DNA of 39,123 nucleotides from CAYRXM01 sp964428175 (GTDB taxonomy: Bacteria > Chloroflexota > Anaerolineae > JAFGEY01): contig CAYRXM010000029.1 of assembly GCA_964428175.1 (NCBI GenBank), positions 1 to 39,123 on the forward strand, in the 5' to 3' direction. Every line of letters begins with the position of its first letter. Position 1 is the first letter of the stretch. Under the pieces are notes generated by a model that did no database searches, was not told the origin of the DNA, and was given only the letters and a program-made list of their open reading frames with translations. This document shows, piece after piece, positions 7,324 through 15,424 of this stretch. Position numbers and translations under genes: made by a program.

Positions 7324-8451
7324 TTATAATCCCAACGCATCCTTGACGCGGTCGAAAAAGCCGCGTCCTTGCGGTTGGATCGTCTCTTTGCCCAGGGTTT
7401 CGCTCAATTCCATAAAGAGCTGCTCCTGTTTCTTGTTCAATTTCTTGGGGATTTCCACATTGATGACGACGAGCTGATCGCCGCGCCCGGCTTTGCGCAG
7501 ATAGGGCACGCCGCGCGCCTTGAGTCGATGCACCGTGCCGCTTTGCGTGCCGGCAGGGATGGCGACCTCTTCTTCGCCGTCGATGGTGGGCACCCTGACC
7601 TTGTCACCCAACGCGGCCTGGGCCACATTGACTGCCAGTTCGAGGATGATGTCATTGTCGCGGCGCAGGAAAAACTCGTGCGGTTCGACGGCGATGAACA
7701 CGTACAGGTTGCCCGGCGGCCCGCCCAGTGTGCCCGGTTCACCTTCGCCGGTCAGCCGTATCTGGGTGCCATTGTCCACGCCGGCCGGGATCTTGACGGC
7801 CATGCTGTGCGTGCGCTGCACCTGTTTCCGCCCGCTGCATTCGGGGCAGGGCATAGGGATTTCCTCGCCGGTGCCCCGGCAGCGCGGGCAGGTGGTCACG
7901 TTGACAAAAGAACCAAACACCGATCTTTGCACGTGGCGGATTTCGCCGCTGCCGTTGCATTCTGCGCAGCGCACCGGTGTGGTGCCCGGCTTGGCCCCGG
8001 AGCCGTGGCAGGTGGGGCAGGTTTCGTAGCGCTGAACCTGGATTTCTTTTTCGCAGCCAAAAACCGCTTCCTGGAACGAAATGTTCAGGTCATAGCGCAG
8101 GTCGCGCCCCCGCTGCGGGCGGTTGCGTCCCTGCTCACTGCCGCGCATCCCGCCGAAAAAGCTCTCAAAAATGTCCTCAAAGCCGCCAAACCCAAAACCG
8201 CCAAACCCTTCTCCGCCGGCGCCCCCTTGAACGCCGGCGTGGCCAAAGCGGTCATAGCGGGCGCGCATATCCTGATTGCTCAAGACCTCGTAGGCTTCGT
8301 TGATCTCTTTGAAGCGGTCTTCGGCGTCGGCCTGTTTGTTGACATCCGGGTGGTATTGGCGGGCTAACTGCCGGTAGGCCTTGCGCAGTTCGTCTGAGGA
8401 GGCGTTGCGGGGCACACCCAGCACTTGGTAATAATCGCGTTTGCTGCTCAT
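7324..8451 (-). CDS. dnaJ: Chaperone DnaJ (Hsp40)
   Basis: A full-length 375-residue type I J-protein that delivers clients to DnaK and stimulates its ATPase. Visible are the J domain with HPD at 34-36, the Gly/Phe-rich linker (GFGGFGFGGF), the zinc-binding domain with four CxxC motifs (CPTCHGSG, CAECNGSG, CPRCRGTG, CPECSGRK) and the C-terminal client-binding domains. The fourth zinc motif ends in RK rather than the usual G, a small variation that keeps both cysteines. The ATG at 8451 has AAGGA upstream. It is separated from dnaK by 132 bases holding a long inverted repeat, the only sizeable gap inside the operon. Confidence 0.97.
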   Translation of the reverse strand: MSSKRDYYQVLGVPRNASSDELRKAYRQLARQYHPDVNKQADAEDRFKEINEAYEVLSNQDMRARYDRFGHAGVQGGAGGEGFGGFGFGGFEDIFESFFGGMRGSEQGRNRPQRGRDLRYDLNISFQEAVFGCEKEIQVQRYETCPTCHGSGAKPGTTPVRCAECNGSGEIRHVQRSVFGSFVNVTTCPRCRGTGEEIPMPCPECSGRKQVQRTHSMAVKIPAGVDNGTQIRLTGEGEPGTLGGPPGNLYVFIAVEPHEFFLRRDNDIILELAVNVAQAALGDKVRVPTIDGEEEVAIPAGTQSGTVHRLKARGVPYLRKAGRGDQLVVINVEIPKKLNKKQEQLFMELSETLGKETIQPQGRGFFDRVKDALGL

Positions 8452-8517
8452 GCGTCATCCTTGGCTTTGCTGGAAACAATCGGACGTGGTCCGCTGAGTC
8501 TGGTCGCCGAAAACGCG

Positions 8518-8565
8518 AAAACGTGAAACGTGAGCGCCGTTTTCCGGTATCACGTTTCACGTTTT
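8518..8565. repeat. Long inverted repeat between dnaK and dnaJ
   Basis: Perfect 16-bp arms AAAACGTGAAACGTGA (8518-8533) and TCACGTTTCACGTTTT (8550-8565) with a 16-base loop; three more pairs (GCG/CGC) extend the stem across one bulged A at 8566. Each arm contains a doubled ACGTGA unit. On the dnaK-dnaJ mRNA this would form a strong hairpin with a short U-run at its 3' side in either direction. Confidence 0.75.
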
Positions 8566-8583
8566 ACGCATCACAAATTTTTA

Positions 8584-10491
8584 TTATGCTTCGCTGAATT
8601 CGCCATCGACCACGTCTTCGTCCGGCGGAGGGGTGGGGCCGTCCTGGAACGGCTCGCCACCTGGAGGCGGCGTACCCGGCCCGCCCTGCTGCCCGTACAT
8701 CGACGCGCCGAACTGCTGCATGGCATAGCCCAGTTCCTGGGTGCGGCGCTCAAGTTCGTCTTTGCTGCCGCTGTCCTTGATCTTGCGCAAAGCCTCGATC
8801 TTGGCCTCGATGTCTGCCTTGACGTTGTCGGGCACGTTTTCGCCCTGATCGCGCAGCAGCTTTTCGGCGGTATAGATGGTCTGGTCGGCCGCGTTGCGCG
8901 CTTCGATTTCTTCCTTGTGCTTGAGGTCTTCGGCGGCGTGTTGTTCGGCCTCATCGACCATCTTTTTGATCTCGGCCTCGCTCAAGCCGCTGGAGGCGGT
9001 GATGGTGATGTGCTGCTCCTTGCCGGTGGCTTTGTCTTGCGCCGAGACGTTGAGAATGCCGTTGGCGTCAATGTCGAAAGTGACCTCGATCTGCGGCACG
9101 CCGCGCGGCGCGGGCGGGATGCCGTCGAGGATAAAGCGGCCCAGTGTCTTGTTGTCGTTGGCAAATTTGCGCTCGCCCTGCACGACGTGGATTTCCACCT
9201 GCGACTGCATGTCGGCGGCGGTGGAGAAAATCTGGCTGCGCTTGACCGGGATCGTCGTGTTGCGTTCGATCAACGGCGTGGCGATGCGGCCCAGCGTCTC
9301 GATGCTCAGGGTCAGCGGGGTCACGTCGAGCAAGAGCACGTCCTTGACGTCGCCGCGCAGCACGCCGGCCTGGATGCCCGCGCCCACGCCGACGACTTCG
9401 TCGGGGTTAACGCCTTTGTGCGGCTCTTTGTTAAAGAACTTGCGCACCGCCTCGCGCACGGCCGGCATACGGGTCATCCCGCCGACCAGCACCACTTCGT
9501 CGATCTGGTCGGTGCTCAGTTTGGCGTCTTCCAGTGCCTTGCGGCACGGCTCGATGGAGCGATCGATCAGGTCCATCGTCAACTGCTCCAGCCTGGCGCG
9601 CGAAAGCGTCATCTGCAAGTGCTTGGGGCCGCTGGCGTCGGCGGTGACAAAGGGCAGGTTGATCTCGGTCTCCATCACCGTGGAAAGCTCGATCTTGGCC
9701 TTTTCGGCGGCTTCTTTGAGCCGCTGCAAGGCCATGCGATCCTGGCGCAGGTCGATGCCCTGGTCTTTTTTAAACTCGGCGCAAATCCAGTCGATGACCC
9801 GCTGGTCGAAATCGTCGCCGCCCAGGTAGGTATCGCCGTTGGTCGATTTGACCTCAAAAACGCCGTCGCCGACGTCGAGGATCGAGATGTCGAACGTGCC
9901 GCCGCCCAGGTCGTACACGGCGATGGTTTCGTCCTTTTTCTTGTCCATGCCGTAGGCCAGCGACGAAGCGGTCGGCTCGTTGACGATGCGCAGCACGTTC
10001 AGCCCGGCGATGCGCCCGGCGTCTTTGGTGGCCTGGCGCTGCGAGTCGTTAAAATAGGCCGGCACGGTGATGACGGCTTCGGTCACTTCTTCGCCCAGGT
10101 AGGACTCGGCATCGGCCTTGATTTTTTGCAGGATCATGGCCGAAATCTCCGGCGGCGAATACTCTTTGCCGCCCATCGACACGCGCACATCACCGTTGGG
10201 TGCGGCGGTCACTTTGTATGGCACAATCTCCATCGCGCGCTTGACTTCGGCGTCGTTGAATTTGCGGCCCATAAAGCGCTTGATCGAGAAAATCGTGTTT
10301 TCGGGGTTGGTGACGGCCTGTCGCCGGGCCACCTGGCCCACCATGCGCTCCCCGGTCTTGGGGTTGATCGCCACCACAGAAGGAAACAGCCGTCCGCCTT
10401 CTGAACTGGGGATGACGACAGGCTCGCCGCCTTCCATCACCGAGCATACCGAGTTGGTCGTTCCCAGGTCAATTCCGATAATTTTTCCCAT
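8584..10491 (-). CDS. dnaK: Chaperone DnaK (Hsp70)
   Basis: A 635-residue Hsp70 with the N-terminal ATPase signature GIDLGTTNSV, the AVYDLGGGTFDISIL and VVLVGGMTRMP motifs, the linker DVLLLDVTPLTL and a substrate-binding domain ending in an acidic, Gly/Pro-rich tail (PPPDEDVVDGEFSEA). The 20-odd-residue insertion in the ATPase lobe typical of Gram-negative DnaK is not obvious in the N-terminal quadrant, but I could not align it. The ATG at 10491 has AAAGGAG upstream. It works with GrpE and DnaJ encoded on each side and is expected to be under HrcA/CIRCE control. Confidence 0.98.
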   Translation of the reverse strand: MGKIIGIDLGTTNSVCSVMEGGEPVVIPSSEGGRLFPSVVAINPKTGERMVGQVARRQAVTNPENTIFSIKRFMGRKFNDAEVKRAMEIVPYKVTAAPNGDVRVSMGGKEYSPPEISAMILQKIKADAESYLGEEVTEAVITVPAYFNDSQRQATKDAGRIAGLNVLRIVNEPTASSLAYGMDKKKDETIAVYDLGGGTFDISILDVGDGVFEVKSTNGDTYLGGDDFDQRVIDWICAEFKKDQGIDLRQDRMALQRLKEAAEKAKIELSTVMETEINLPFVTADASGPKHLQMTLSRARLEQLTMDLIDRSIEPCRKALEDAKLSTDQIDEVVLVGGMTRMPAVREAVRKFFNKEPHKGVNPDEVVGVGAGIQAGVLRGDVKDVLLLDVTPLTLSIETLGRIATPLIERNTTIPVKRSQIFSTAADMQSQVEIHVVQGERKFANDNKTLGRFILDGIPPAPRGVPQIEVTFDIDANGILNVSAQDKATGKEQHITITASSGLSEAEIKKMVDEAEQHAAEDLKHKEEIEARNAADQTIYTAEKLLRDQGENVPDNVKADIEAKIEALRKIKDSGSKDELERRTQELGYAMQQFGASMYGQQGGPGTPPPGGEPFQDGPTPPPDEDVVDGEFSEA

Positions 10492-10515
10492 TGCTATGCT
10501 CCTTTATAATCTGAT

Positions 10516-11136
10516 TTACGAGTCTGCGCTCTGTCGCTTGCCGCTCGACACGCGCACGACGGCCGGACGCAAGATGGTCTCGCCCAGGTTGTAGCCTTTT
10601 TGCAGCACCTCAACGATCTGGCCTTCGTCGTATTCGTCGCTCGGCTCGTGCAGCAGCGCCTGATGGTAATACGGATCAAAGTGATCGCCGGGTTTCACCT
10701 CGATCACACTCATCCCTTCTTTTTCAAACACCGCCCACAGCTTTTTGTCTACCAGGGCCAAGCCTTTGACCCAGGTATGTTCGCCCAATTCCTGGGGAAT
10801 GGCGGCAAAGGCCCGTTCATGGTCATCCAGCACCGGCAGCAGGTTTTCGAGCAGCCGTGACGTGGCTTGCTGGCGCATTGCCTGCTGCACCTGCTCCTGC
10901 CGCCGCTTGAAATTGATAAACTCGGCCCGCGAGCGCTGCCAGCCATCCAGATATTCGGCAGCGCGGGTTTCCGCTTCTTGCAGTTGGTTTTGCAAAGCTG
11001 TCAACGGATCGACCGTTGTGGTTTCCGGGGTCTCTGCAATCTCGCCCGGCAAGCCCTTGGTTTTTTCCTTCCCCTGGCCTTCGAAGGCCTGGTCCATTTC
11101 TTCGGTCACGACCGGGTCGTCGTTTTTGTTTGCCAT
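10516..11136 (-). CDS. grpE: Nucleotide exchange factor GrpE
   Basis: The 206-residue product is the ADP-release factor for DnaK. It has an acidic disordered N-terminus, a long coiled-coil (about 60-110, QLQEAETRAAEYLDGWQR followed by AEFINFKRRQEQ) and the C-terminal beta-wing with the signature around HFDPYYHQALLHEPSDEYDEGQIVEVLQKGY and ILRPAVVRVS. ATG 11136 is preferred, with GAGAGG eleven bases upstream; an in-frame TTG at 11160 would add eight residues but overlaps that site. The gene lies between hrcA and dnaK with short gaps. Confidence 0.95.
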   Translation of the reverse strand: MANKNDDPVVTEEMDQAFEGQGKEKTKGLPGEIAETPETTTVDPLTALQNQLQEAETRAAEYLDGWQRSRAEFINFKRRQEQVQQAMRQQATSRLLENLLPVLDDHERAFAAIPQELGEHTWVKGLALVDKKLWAVFEKEGMSVIEVKPGDHFDPYYHQALLHEPSDEYDEGQIVEVLQKGYNLGETILRPAVVRVSSGKRQSADS

Positions 11137-11184
11137 AATAGTTGTAGCCTCTCTCGACAATTTTTACAATGTTCGTCGCCCGCG

Positions 11185-12243
11185 CTAGATCGATGCCGGC
11201 GGTTCTTCACCAAAATGATCGTACAGCAGGTTGCTCAACAACCCGGCGACAAAGCGCACTGCCGACACGGTGCGCGCGTAGGGCATGCGCAGCGGCCCCA
11301 CCACGCCCAGCGCACCGCTGATCGAACCGTTCATCCCATAACGCGACAGCACCAGGCTGAAATCGGCCAGATCGTGATAGCGGCCTTCGCCGCCGATCAG
11401 GATTTGCACGCTTTGGCCGCGCATCGTGCGCGACAAGATGTCGGACAGGGCCACGTCGAGCGGGCCGCCCGAAGAAAGAACGCTCATGACCTGATCGGCG
11501 CTGTGCTCGAACTCGGGCTGTGCCAGCACATTGATCAGCCCGTCGCGGTAGGCCGGTTCGCGCTGCTCGTCGATCTCTTCCATCATGCGGATCACCATCT
11601 CGCCGACCTCGCGCTCGAACTGCGGCAGACCAGCCAATTGCTGCCGAATCTCGTCGGTTGCGCTGTTGGCAAATACGTCGTTGAGCCACCGGCTGACCCG
11701 GCTCAGGTCCAGTTGGTTCCTCGCCTCGCTCAGGGTAAGCATCTGCTGTTTGACCAGCCCGCTTTGCAAGACCAGCACCAGCAGCACCACGTTGCCGTGC
11801 GTCGAGATCAGTTCCAGGTGCTTGAACATGCAGCGGCGGACGCGCGGCGGTACGACAACGGCAGCGCCTCTGGCGGCATGGGCCAGCGCCGTCGCTGCCA
11901 GACGCATCCACTCGTCCAGGTCCAATTGGGCCTGGTAGAACTGGTGGGCGATCATGCGCTGCTCGGTCAACGGCAGGTGAACGTCTTCCATCAACTGCTG
12001 GACGAAATAGCGATAGCCCTTTTCGGTCGGCACGCGCCCCGCCGATGTGTGCGGGTGAGTCAGAAAGCCATGGTCTTCCAGGTAGGCCATCTCGTTGCGG
12101 ATGGTCGCCGGGCTGACGTTCAATTCGGGATGTTGGGCCGTTGTCTTGGACCCCACTGGCGCGGCGGTCTGGATATATTCGCGCACAACGGCATTGAGTA
12201 TCCTCTGCCGGCGTGGCGTCAAAATGACAATCTCTTCACTCAT
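11185..12243 (-). CDS. hrcA: Heat-inducible repressor HrcA
   Basis: The 352-residue repressor binds CIRCE operators and shuts down chaperone genes until GroEL-type chaperones are titrated by unfolded protein. The N-terminal winged helix (TPRRQRILNAVVREYIQTAAPVGS) and the AYLEDHGFLTHPHTSAGRVPTEKGYRYFV recognition region are textbook HrcA; the C-terminal half ends with the SGALGVVGPLRMPYARTVSAVRFVA motif. ATG 12243 has GAGG upstream. It is the first gene after a promoter overlapped by a CIRCE element at 12280-12306, so it should repress itself and the whole operon. Confidence 0.97.
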   Translation of the reverse strand: MSEEIVILTPRRQRILNAVVREYIQTAAPVGSKTTAQHPELNVSPATIRNEMAYLEDHGFLTHPHTSAGRVPTEKGYRYFVQQLMEDVHLPLTEQRMIAHQFYQAQLDLDEWMRLAATALAHAARGAAVVVPPRVRRCMFKHLELISTHGNVVLLVLVLQSGLVKQQMLTLSEARNQLDLSRVSRWLNDVFANSATDEIRQQLAGLPQFEREVGEMVIRMMEEIDEQREPAYRDGLINVLAQPEFEHSADQVMSVLSSGGPLDVALSDILSRTMRGQSVQILIGGEGRYHDLADFSLVLSRYGMNGSISGALGVVGPLRMPYARTVSAVRFVAGLLSNLLYDHFGEEPPASI

Positions 12244-12279
12244 CGCGCCTCGATTCGTCTTGTCCCCCCCAGGGACGTT

Positions 12280-12306
12280 TTAGCACTCTCAGTACCAGAG
12301 TGCTAA
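12280..12306 (-). promoter_or_regulatory. CIRCE operator
   Basis: TTAGCACTC (12280-12288), nine bases, GAGTGCTAA (12298-12306): an exact match to the CIRCE consensus TTAGCACTC-N9-GAGTGCTAA. It begins three bases downstream of the -10 hexamer, so bound HrcA would cover the transcription start. Confidence 0.97.
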
Positions 12307-12309
12307 AAG

Positions 12310-12338
12310 ATAATATCACAAAGTTGAAAATCTGTCAA
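12310..12338 (-). promoter_or_regulatory. Sigma-70 type promoter of the hrcA operon
   Basis: Read on the minus strand: TTGACA (12338-12333), a 17-base spacer and TATTAT (12315-12310). The -35 is perfect and the -10 has one or two deviations. It lies directly upstream of CIRCE. Confidence 0.9.
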
Positions 12339-12430
12339 GTGCGGACCTGAGCCAGCCTGAGCCGGCTTGGAAAACGGCCCACATTTCCCAACTTTTTCCC
12401 AAATTATCCCAAATTCCGCCCGCACATCAC

Positions 12431-12459
12431 TTGCTTTGCCCAATAAACGATGATATACT
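12431..12459 (+). promoter_or_regulatory. Promoter for the small lipoprotein gene
   Basis: TTGCTT (12431-12436), 17 bases, TATACT (12454-12459). It diverges from the hrcA promoter about 95 bases away. The transcript may continue through the uronate isomerase gene, which starts 15 bases after the lipoprotein stop. Confidence 0.55.
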
Positions 12460-12488
12460 CGTCGCACATCTCACCAGGAACAGATTTG

Positions 12489-12836
12489 ATGAAAAAATGG
12501 CTATGCTGCATCTTGTTGATCGTCGCCGTGCTGTGCGCGGCGTGCGTGCCGGGGCCGACCGGAATCAAGGGGCAAATCAAGGCTTTGGATCGAACCGGTC
12601 TCCGGGTTCGCATCTGGGAATTGATCCCCCAGGACATCAGCGCGTCGGCCAAGGTCTTTGTCGAAGGAGAGGTGGTGTCCACGCCGGACATCGACCCGGA
12701 CGGTGCATTTGAGGTCCATCTTCGCCCCGGCGACTATGTGCTCAAGGTCTTTTCCGCCGACGATGAGCTGCTGTACAACCGCCAGGTGCAGGTCAAACGC
12801 AACCATATGACCCGCGTCAACGTTGAATTGGAATAA
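12489..12836 (+). CDS. Small lipoprotein with a sandwich-like domain
   Basis: The 115-residue product starts with a signal peptide (MKKWLCCILLIVAVLCAAC) in which the last Cys could be lipidated; the residue at -3 is Cys instead of the usual Leu, so the lipobox is imperfect. The mature part (ASAKVFVEGEVVSTPDID... PDGAFEVHLRPGDYVLKVF) resembles a carboxypeptidase-regulatory-like or transthyretin-like beta-sandwich, with the DG-x-F-x-x-x-L-x-P-G-x-Y pattern of that fold. Function unknown. ATG 12489 has AGGAA upstream; an in-frame ATG at 12450 lies within the promoter. Confidence 0.75.
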   Translation: MKKWLCCILLIVAVLCAACVPGPTGIKGQIKALDRTGLRVRIWELIPQDISASAKVFVEGEVVSTPDIDPDGAFEVHLRPGDYVLKVFSADDELLYNRQVQVKRNHMTRVNVELE

Positions 12837-12851
12837 ATCTCAGGAGCCAAC

Positions 12852-14270
12852 ATGAGCAAAATTCACTTGCCCCCCGACCGCTATTTCGATCCCGATCCCG
12901 CGCAGCGCAAGGTGGCGATGGAACTGTACCAGGCCGTCGCCGACCTGCCCATCGTCAGCCCGCACGGTCACGTCGATCCGAACCTGTTTGTGGACGAGGC
13001 GGCCTCCTTTGGCACGCCCGCCGATTTGCTGATCATTCCCGATCACTATGTCTTTCGCATGCTCTATTCGCAGGGCATTCCGTTGGCGGATTTGGGCGTG
13101 CCCCGCGCCGACGGCGGTGCGGTTGAGACGGATCACCGCCGCATCTGGCAGCGCTTCGCCGACCATTTCTACCTCTTTCGCGGCACACCGAGCGGCATTT
13201 GGCTGACCCACGAGCTGTACGACGTGTTCGGCGTCGAGGACAAATTGAACGGCGACACTGCGCAGGCAATCTATGATCAGATCGAGGCCCGGCTCAGGGC
13301 GCCCGATTTTCGCCCGCGCCGGCTGTTCGAGCGGTTCAACATCGAAGTGATGTGTACCACCGACGCGGCCACCGACACGCTCGACGCGCACCGGCAGATC
13401 AAGGCCTCCGGCTGGAAGGGGCGCATCGTGCCTACCTTCCGCCCCGACGCAGTGGTCAACCTGCTCACCGAAGGCTGGTCGGCCAACATCGACCGGCTGA
13501 GCGAGGTATCGGGCATCGCGGTGACTTTTTACCGGGCGTTCATTCGCGCGCTGGAGCAGCGCCGGCAGTTTTTTATCTCGATGGGCGCGCACGCCACCGA
13601 TCACGCCGCACTGACCCCGTACACCGAAGAACTGTCGGAAACTGAAGCAGAGGCCATTTTCGCCCGCGCGCTCAAGGGGCGGGCCACTGCCGAGGACGAA
13701 ACCCGCTTCACCGCGCATATGATGATCGAGAGCGCGCGCATGAGCATCGACGATGGGCTGGTGATGCAGTTCCACAGCGGCTCGTATCGCAACCACAACC
13801 GGGCCATTTTCGAGCGTTTTGGCCGCGACAAGGGCTGCGACATCCCGGTGCAGAGCGAATTCACCCAAAATATGCGCCCGCTGCTCGACAAATACGGCAA
13901 TGACCCTCGCCTGACGCTGATCCTCTTTACCCTCGACGAGACGACCTATGCCCGCGAGCTGGCCCCGCTGGCCGGGCACTATCCGGCGCTCAAGGTCGGC
14001 CCGGCCTGGTGGTTCCACGACAGTTTGAACGGCATGATGCGCTACCGCGAACAAATCTGCGAGACGGCCGGCCTATACAATACGGCCGGTTTCAACGATG
14101 ACACGCGTGCTTTTCCTTCCATCCCGGCCCGGCACGACCTCTCGCGCCGCGTCGACGCCAACTGGATTGCCGGGCTGGTCGTGCGCGGGGTGATCGACAT
14201 GGAGGACGCACACGAGATGATCCTCGACTGCGCCTGCCGGTTGGCGAAAAAAGCCTACAAATTCGACTAG
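12852..14270 (+). CDS. uxaC: Uronate isomerase (divergent UxaC-like)
   Basis: The 472-residue product belongs to the amidohydrolase-fold uronate isomerases, which convert glucuronate to fructuronate or galacturonate to tagaturonate. Motifs seen are PHGHVDP with metal ligands His38 and His40, EVMCTTDAATDTL, IVPTFRPDAVVN and the C-terminal KVGPAWWFHDS and AFPSIPARHDLSRRVD. The canonical enzyme has DYHCHL, TTDDP and a TDSRSF-x-x-Y-x-RHEYFRR segment; the differences suggest a separate clade. CAGGAG lies before the ATG. No other hexuronate gene is nearby, so the pathway must be completed elsewhere or the substrate may differ. Confidence 0.82.
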   Translation: MSKIHLPPDRYFDPDPAQRKVAMELYQAVADLPIVSPHGHVDPNLFVDEAASFGTPADLLIIPDHYVFRMLYSQGIPLADLGVPRADGGAVETDHRRIWQRFADHFYLFRGTPSGIWLTHELYDVFGVEDKLNGDTAQAIYDQIEARLRAPDFRPRRLFERFNIEVMCTTDAATDTLDAHRQIKASGWKGRIVPTFRPDAVVNLLTEGWSANIDRLSEVSGIAVTFYRAFIRALEQRRQFFISMGAHATDHAALTPYTEELSETEAEAIFARALKGRATAEDETRFTAHMMIESARMSIDDGLVMQFHSGSYRNHNRAIFERFGRDKGCDIPVQSEFTQNMRPLLDKYGNDPRLTLILFTLDETTYARELAPLAGHYPALKVGPAWWFHDSLNGMMRYREQICETAGLYNTAGFNDDTRAFPSIPARHDLSRRVDANWIAGLVVRGVIDMEDAHEMILDCACRLAKKAYKFD

Positions 14271-14303
14271 AACGGAATACGCTTTATTTTTCAGGAGCCG
14301 TCC

Positions 14304-15422
14304 ATGCCCGCACCCATCCGCCATCCCAGCATTGATGAATTCGATGCGCTGATGCGCTTTTTGGATCGCTGTTTCGGCCACTCGAAGGGTTTTTTCGAGC
14401 GCAATCTGCCGCACATCAGCCGCGCCGATCCCGAGGTCGCTTCCTGGAGTTATGTGATCGAAGAAGGCGGACAGTTCGTTTCGCACGTCGGCGTCTATCC
14501 CATCGAGGTGGTCACGGCCGGCGTGAGGCTGCGCATCGGCGGCATCGGCGGGGTGAGCACACTGCCCGAGGCGCGCGGCAAGGGCCACATGACCCGCCTG
14601 CTGCGCCATTGCATCGACGAAATGCGCACACAGGGTTATTCCCTCTCTTGGCTAGCCGGCAACCGCCAGCGCTACAACAGCCTGGGCTGGGAGCGGGCCA
14701 ATCCCGGTTACACGCTTGCCTGGTCGCGCCGTTCGCTGGACTGGCACAAGGTCTCGCCGTGCAAAATTGAAGAGACGTATCCACCGGATGCGCTCGAACA
14801 TGTGCGGCGGTTTCACACCCAACAGCCCTGTCACGTCATCCGCCCCCGGCTCGATCTGCAACTGAGCCGTCCGGGCATCCGCGTCTGGACCGCGCCCGAC
14901 GGCTATGCCATCGGCGAGGGCGAAGGAGGCAGCCGCTTGTCGATCCTGGAGCTGGTCTCTACTTCCGGGCGCGAGGCGGCGATGATCCGCGCCATCGTCG
15001 ACCGGGCCGCCACCGACAGCGCCGCCTGGACGTTGTCGGCGTGGGACGAGCGGCTGCCCCGGCTGATGCCTTCCATCGAGGGCTACCGGGCCGAGGGCGG
15101 GTGTATGTACCGCATCGTTGATTTAACCGGACTGCTGCAAGCTGCGCTGCCGCATCTCGAAAGCCGCGCCCGGGCGGTGCGCGATTTCGCCGTCACCGTC
15201 GGCATCCGCGAGCATGACCGGGTCGATGTGGTGACCGTTGCCGTCGAGAACGGCGCGGTCGAGGTGTGTGCGGGCAAGCACGCCGCCGATGAGGTCGAAC
15301 TCGATTCGCTCGAAGCGGTACGGCTGTTCCTCGGCGGGCCGCCAATCGGCGCACCGGCGCCGCCCCAACTCGCCGCCCTGCTGCCGATACCAGTACACGT
15401 TCCGCCATTGGACTATGTGTAA
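14304..15422 (+). CDS. Eis-like GNAT N-acetyltransferase
   Basis: The 372-residue protein has an N-terminal GNAT domain with the acetyl-CoA loop in STLPEARGKGHMTRLLRHC (about residues 88-106), followed by a second acetyltransferase-like half (ALEHVRRFHTQQPCHVIRP...) and a C-terminal SCP2-like segment ending in FLGGPPIG. This order is that of the Eis family (COG4552), enzymes known to acetylate amines on aminoglycosides or proteins. Eis proteins end in a free carboxylate that acts in catalysis; the last residues here are PPLDYV. The substrate is unknown. CAGGAG lies before ATG 14304; the gene begins 33 bases after uxaC and the next one starts two bases after its stop. Confidence 0.78.
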   Translation: MPAPIRHPSIDEFDALMRFLDRCFGHSKGFFERNLPHISRADPEVASWSYVIEEGGQFVSHVGVYPIEVVTAGVRLRIGGIGGVSTLPEARGKGHMTRLLRHCIDEMRTQGYSLSWLAGNRQRYNSLGWERANPGYTLAWSRRSLDWHKVSPCKIEETYPPDALEHVRRFHTQQPCHVIRPRLDLQLSRPGIRVWTAPDGYAIGEGEGGSRLSILELVSTSGREAAMIRAIVDRAATDSAAWTLSAWDERLPRLMPSIEGYRAEGGCMYRIVDLTGLLQAALPHLESRARAVRDFAVTVGIREHDRVDVVTVAVENGAVEVCAGKHAADEVELDSLEAVRLFLGGPPIGAPAPPQLAALLPIPVHVPPLDYV

Positions 15423-15424
15423 AG

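Noticed and set aside
8530..10404. A 624-codon open frame on the plus strand opposite dnaK
   Set aside because: It is antisense to a highly conserved dnaK, its product is low-complexity (Gly, Val, Asp, His) and such mirror frames are expected in high-GC genes.
10867..12306. A 479-codon plus-strand frame opposite grpE and hrcA
   Set aside because: It is antisense to two conserved genes and runs across the CIRCE operator.
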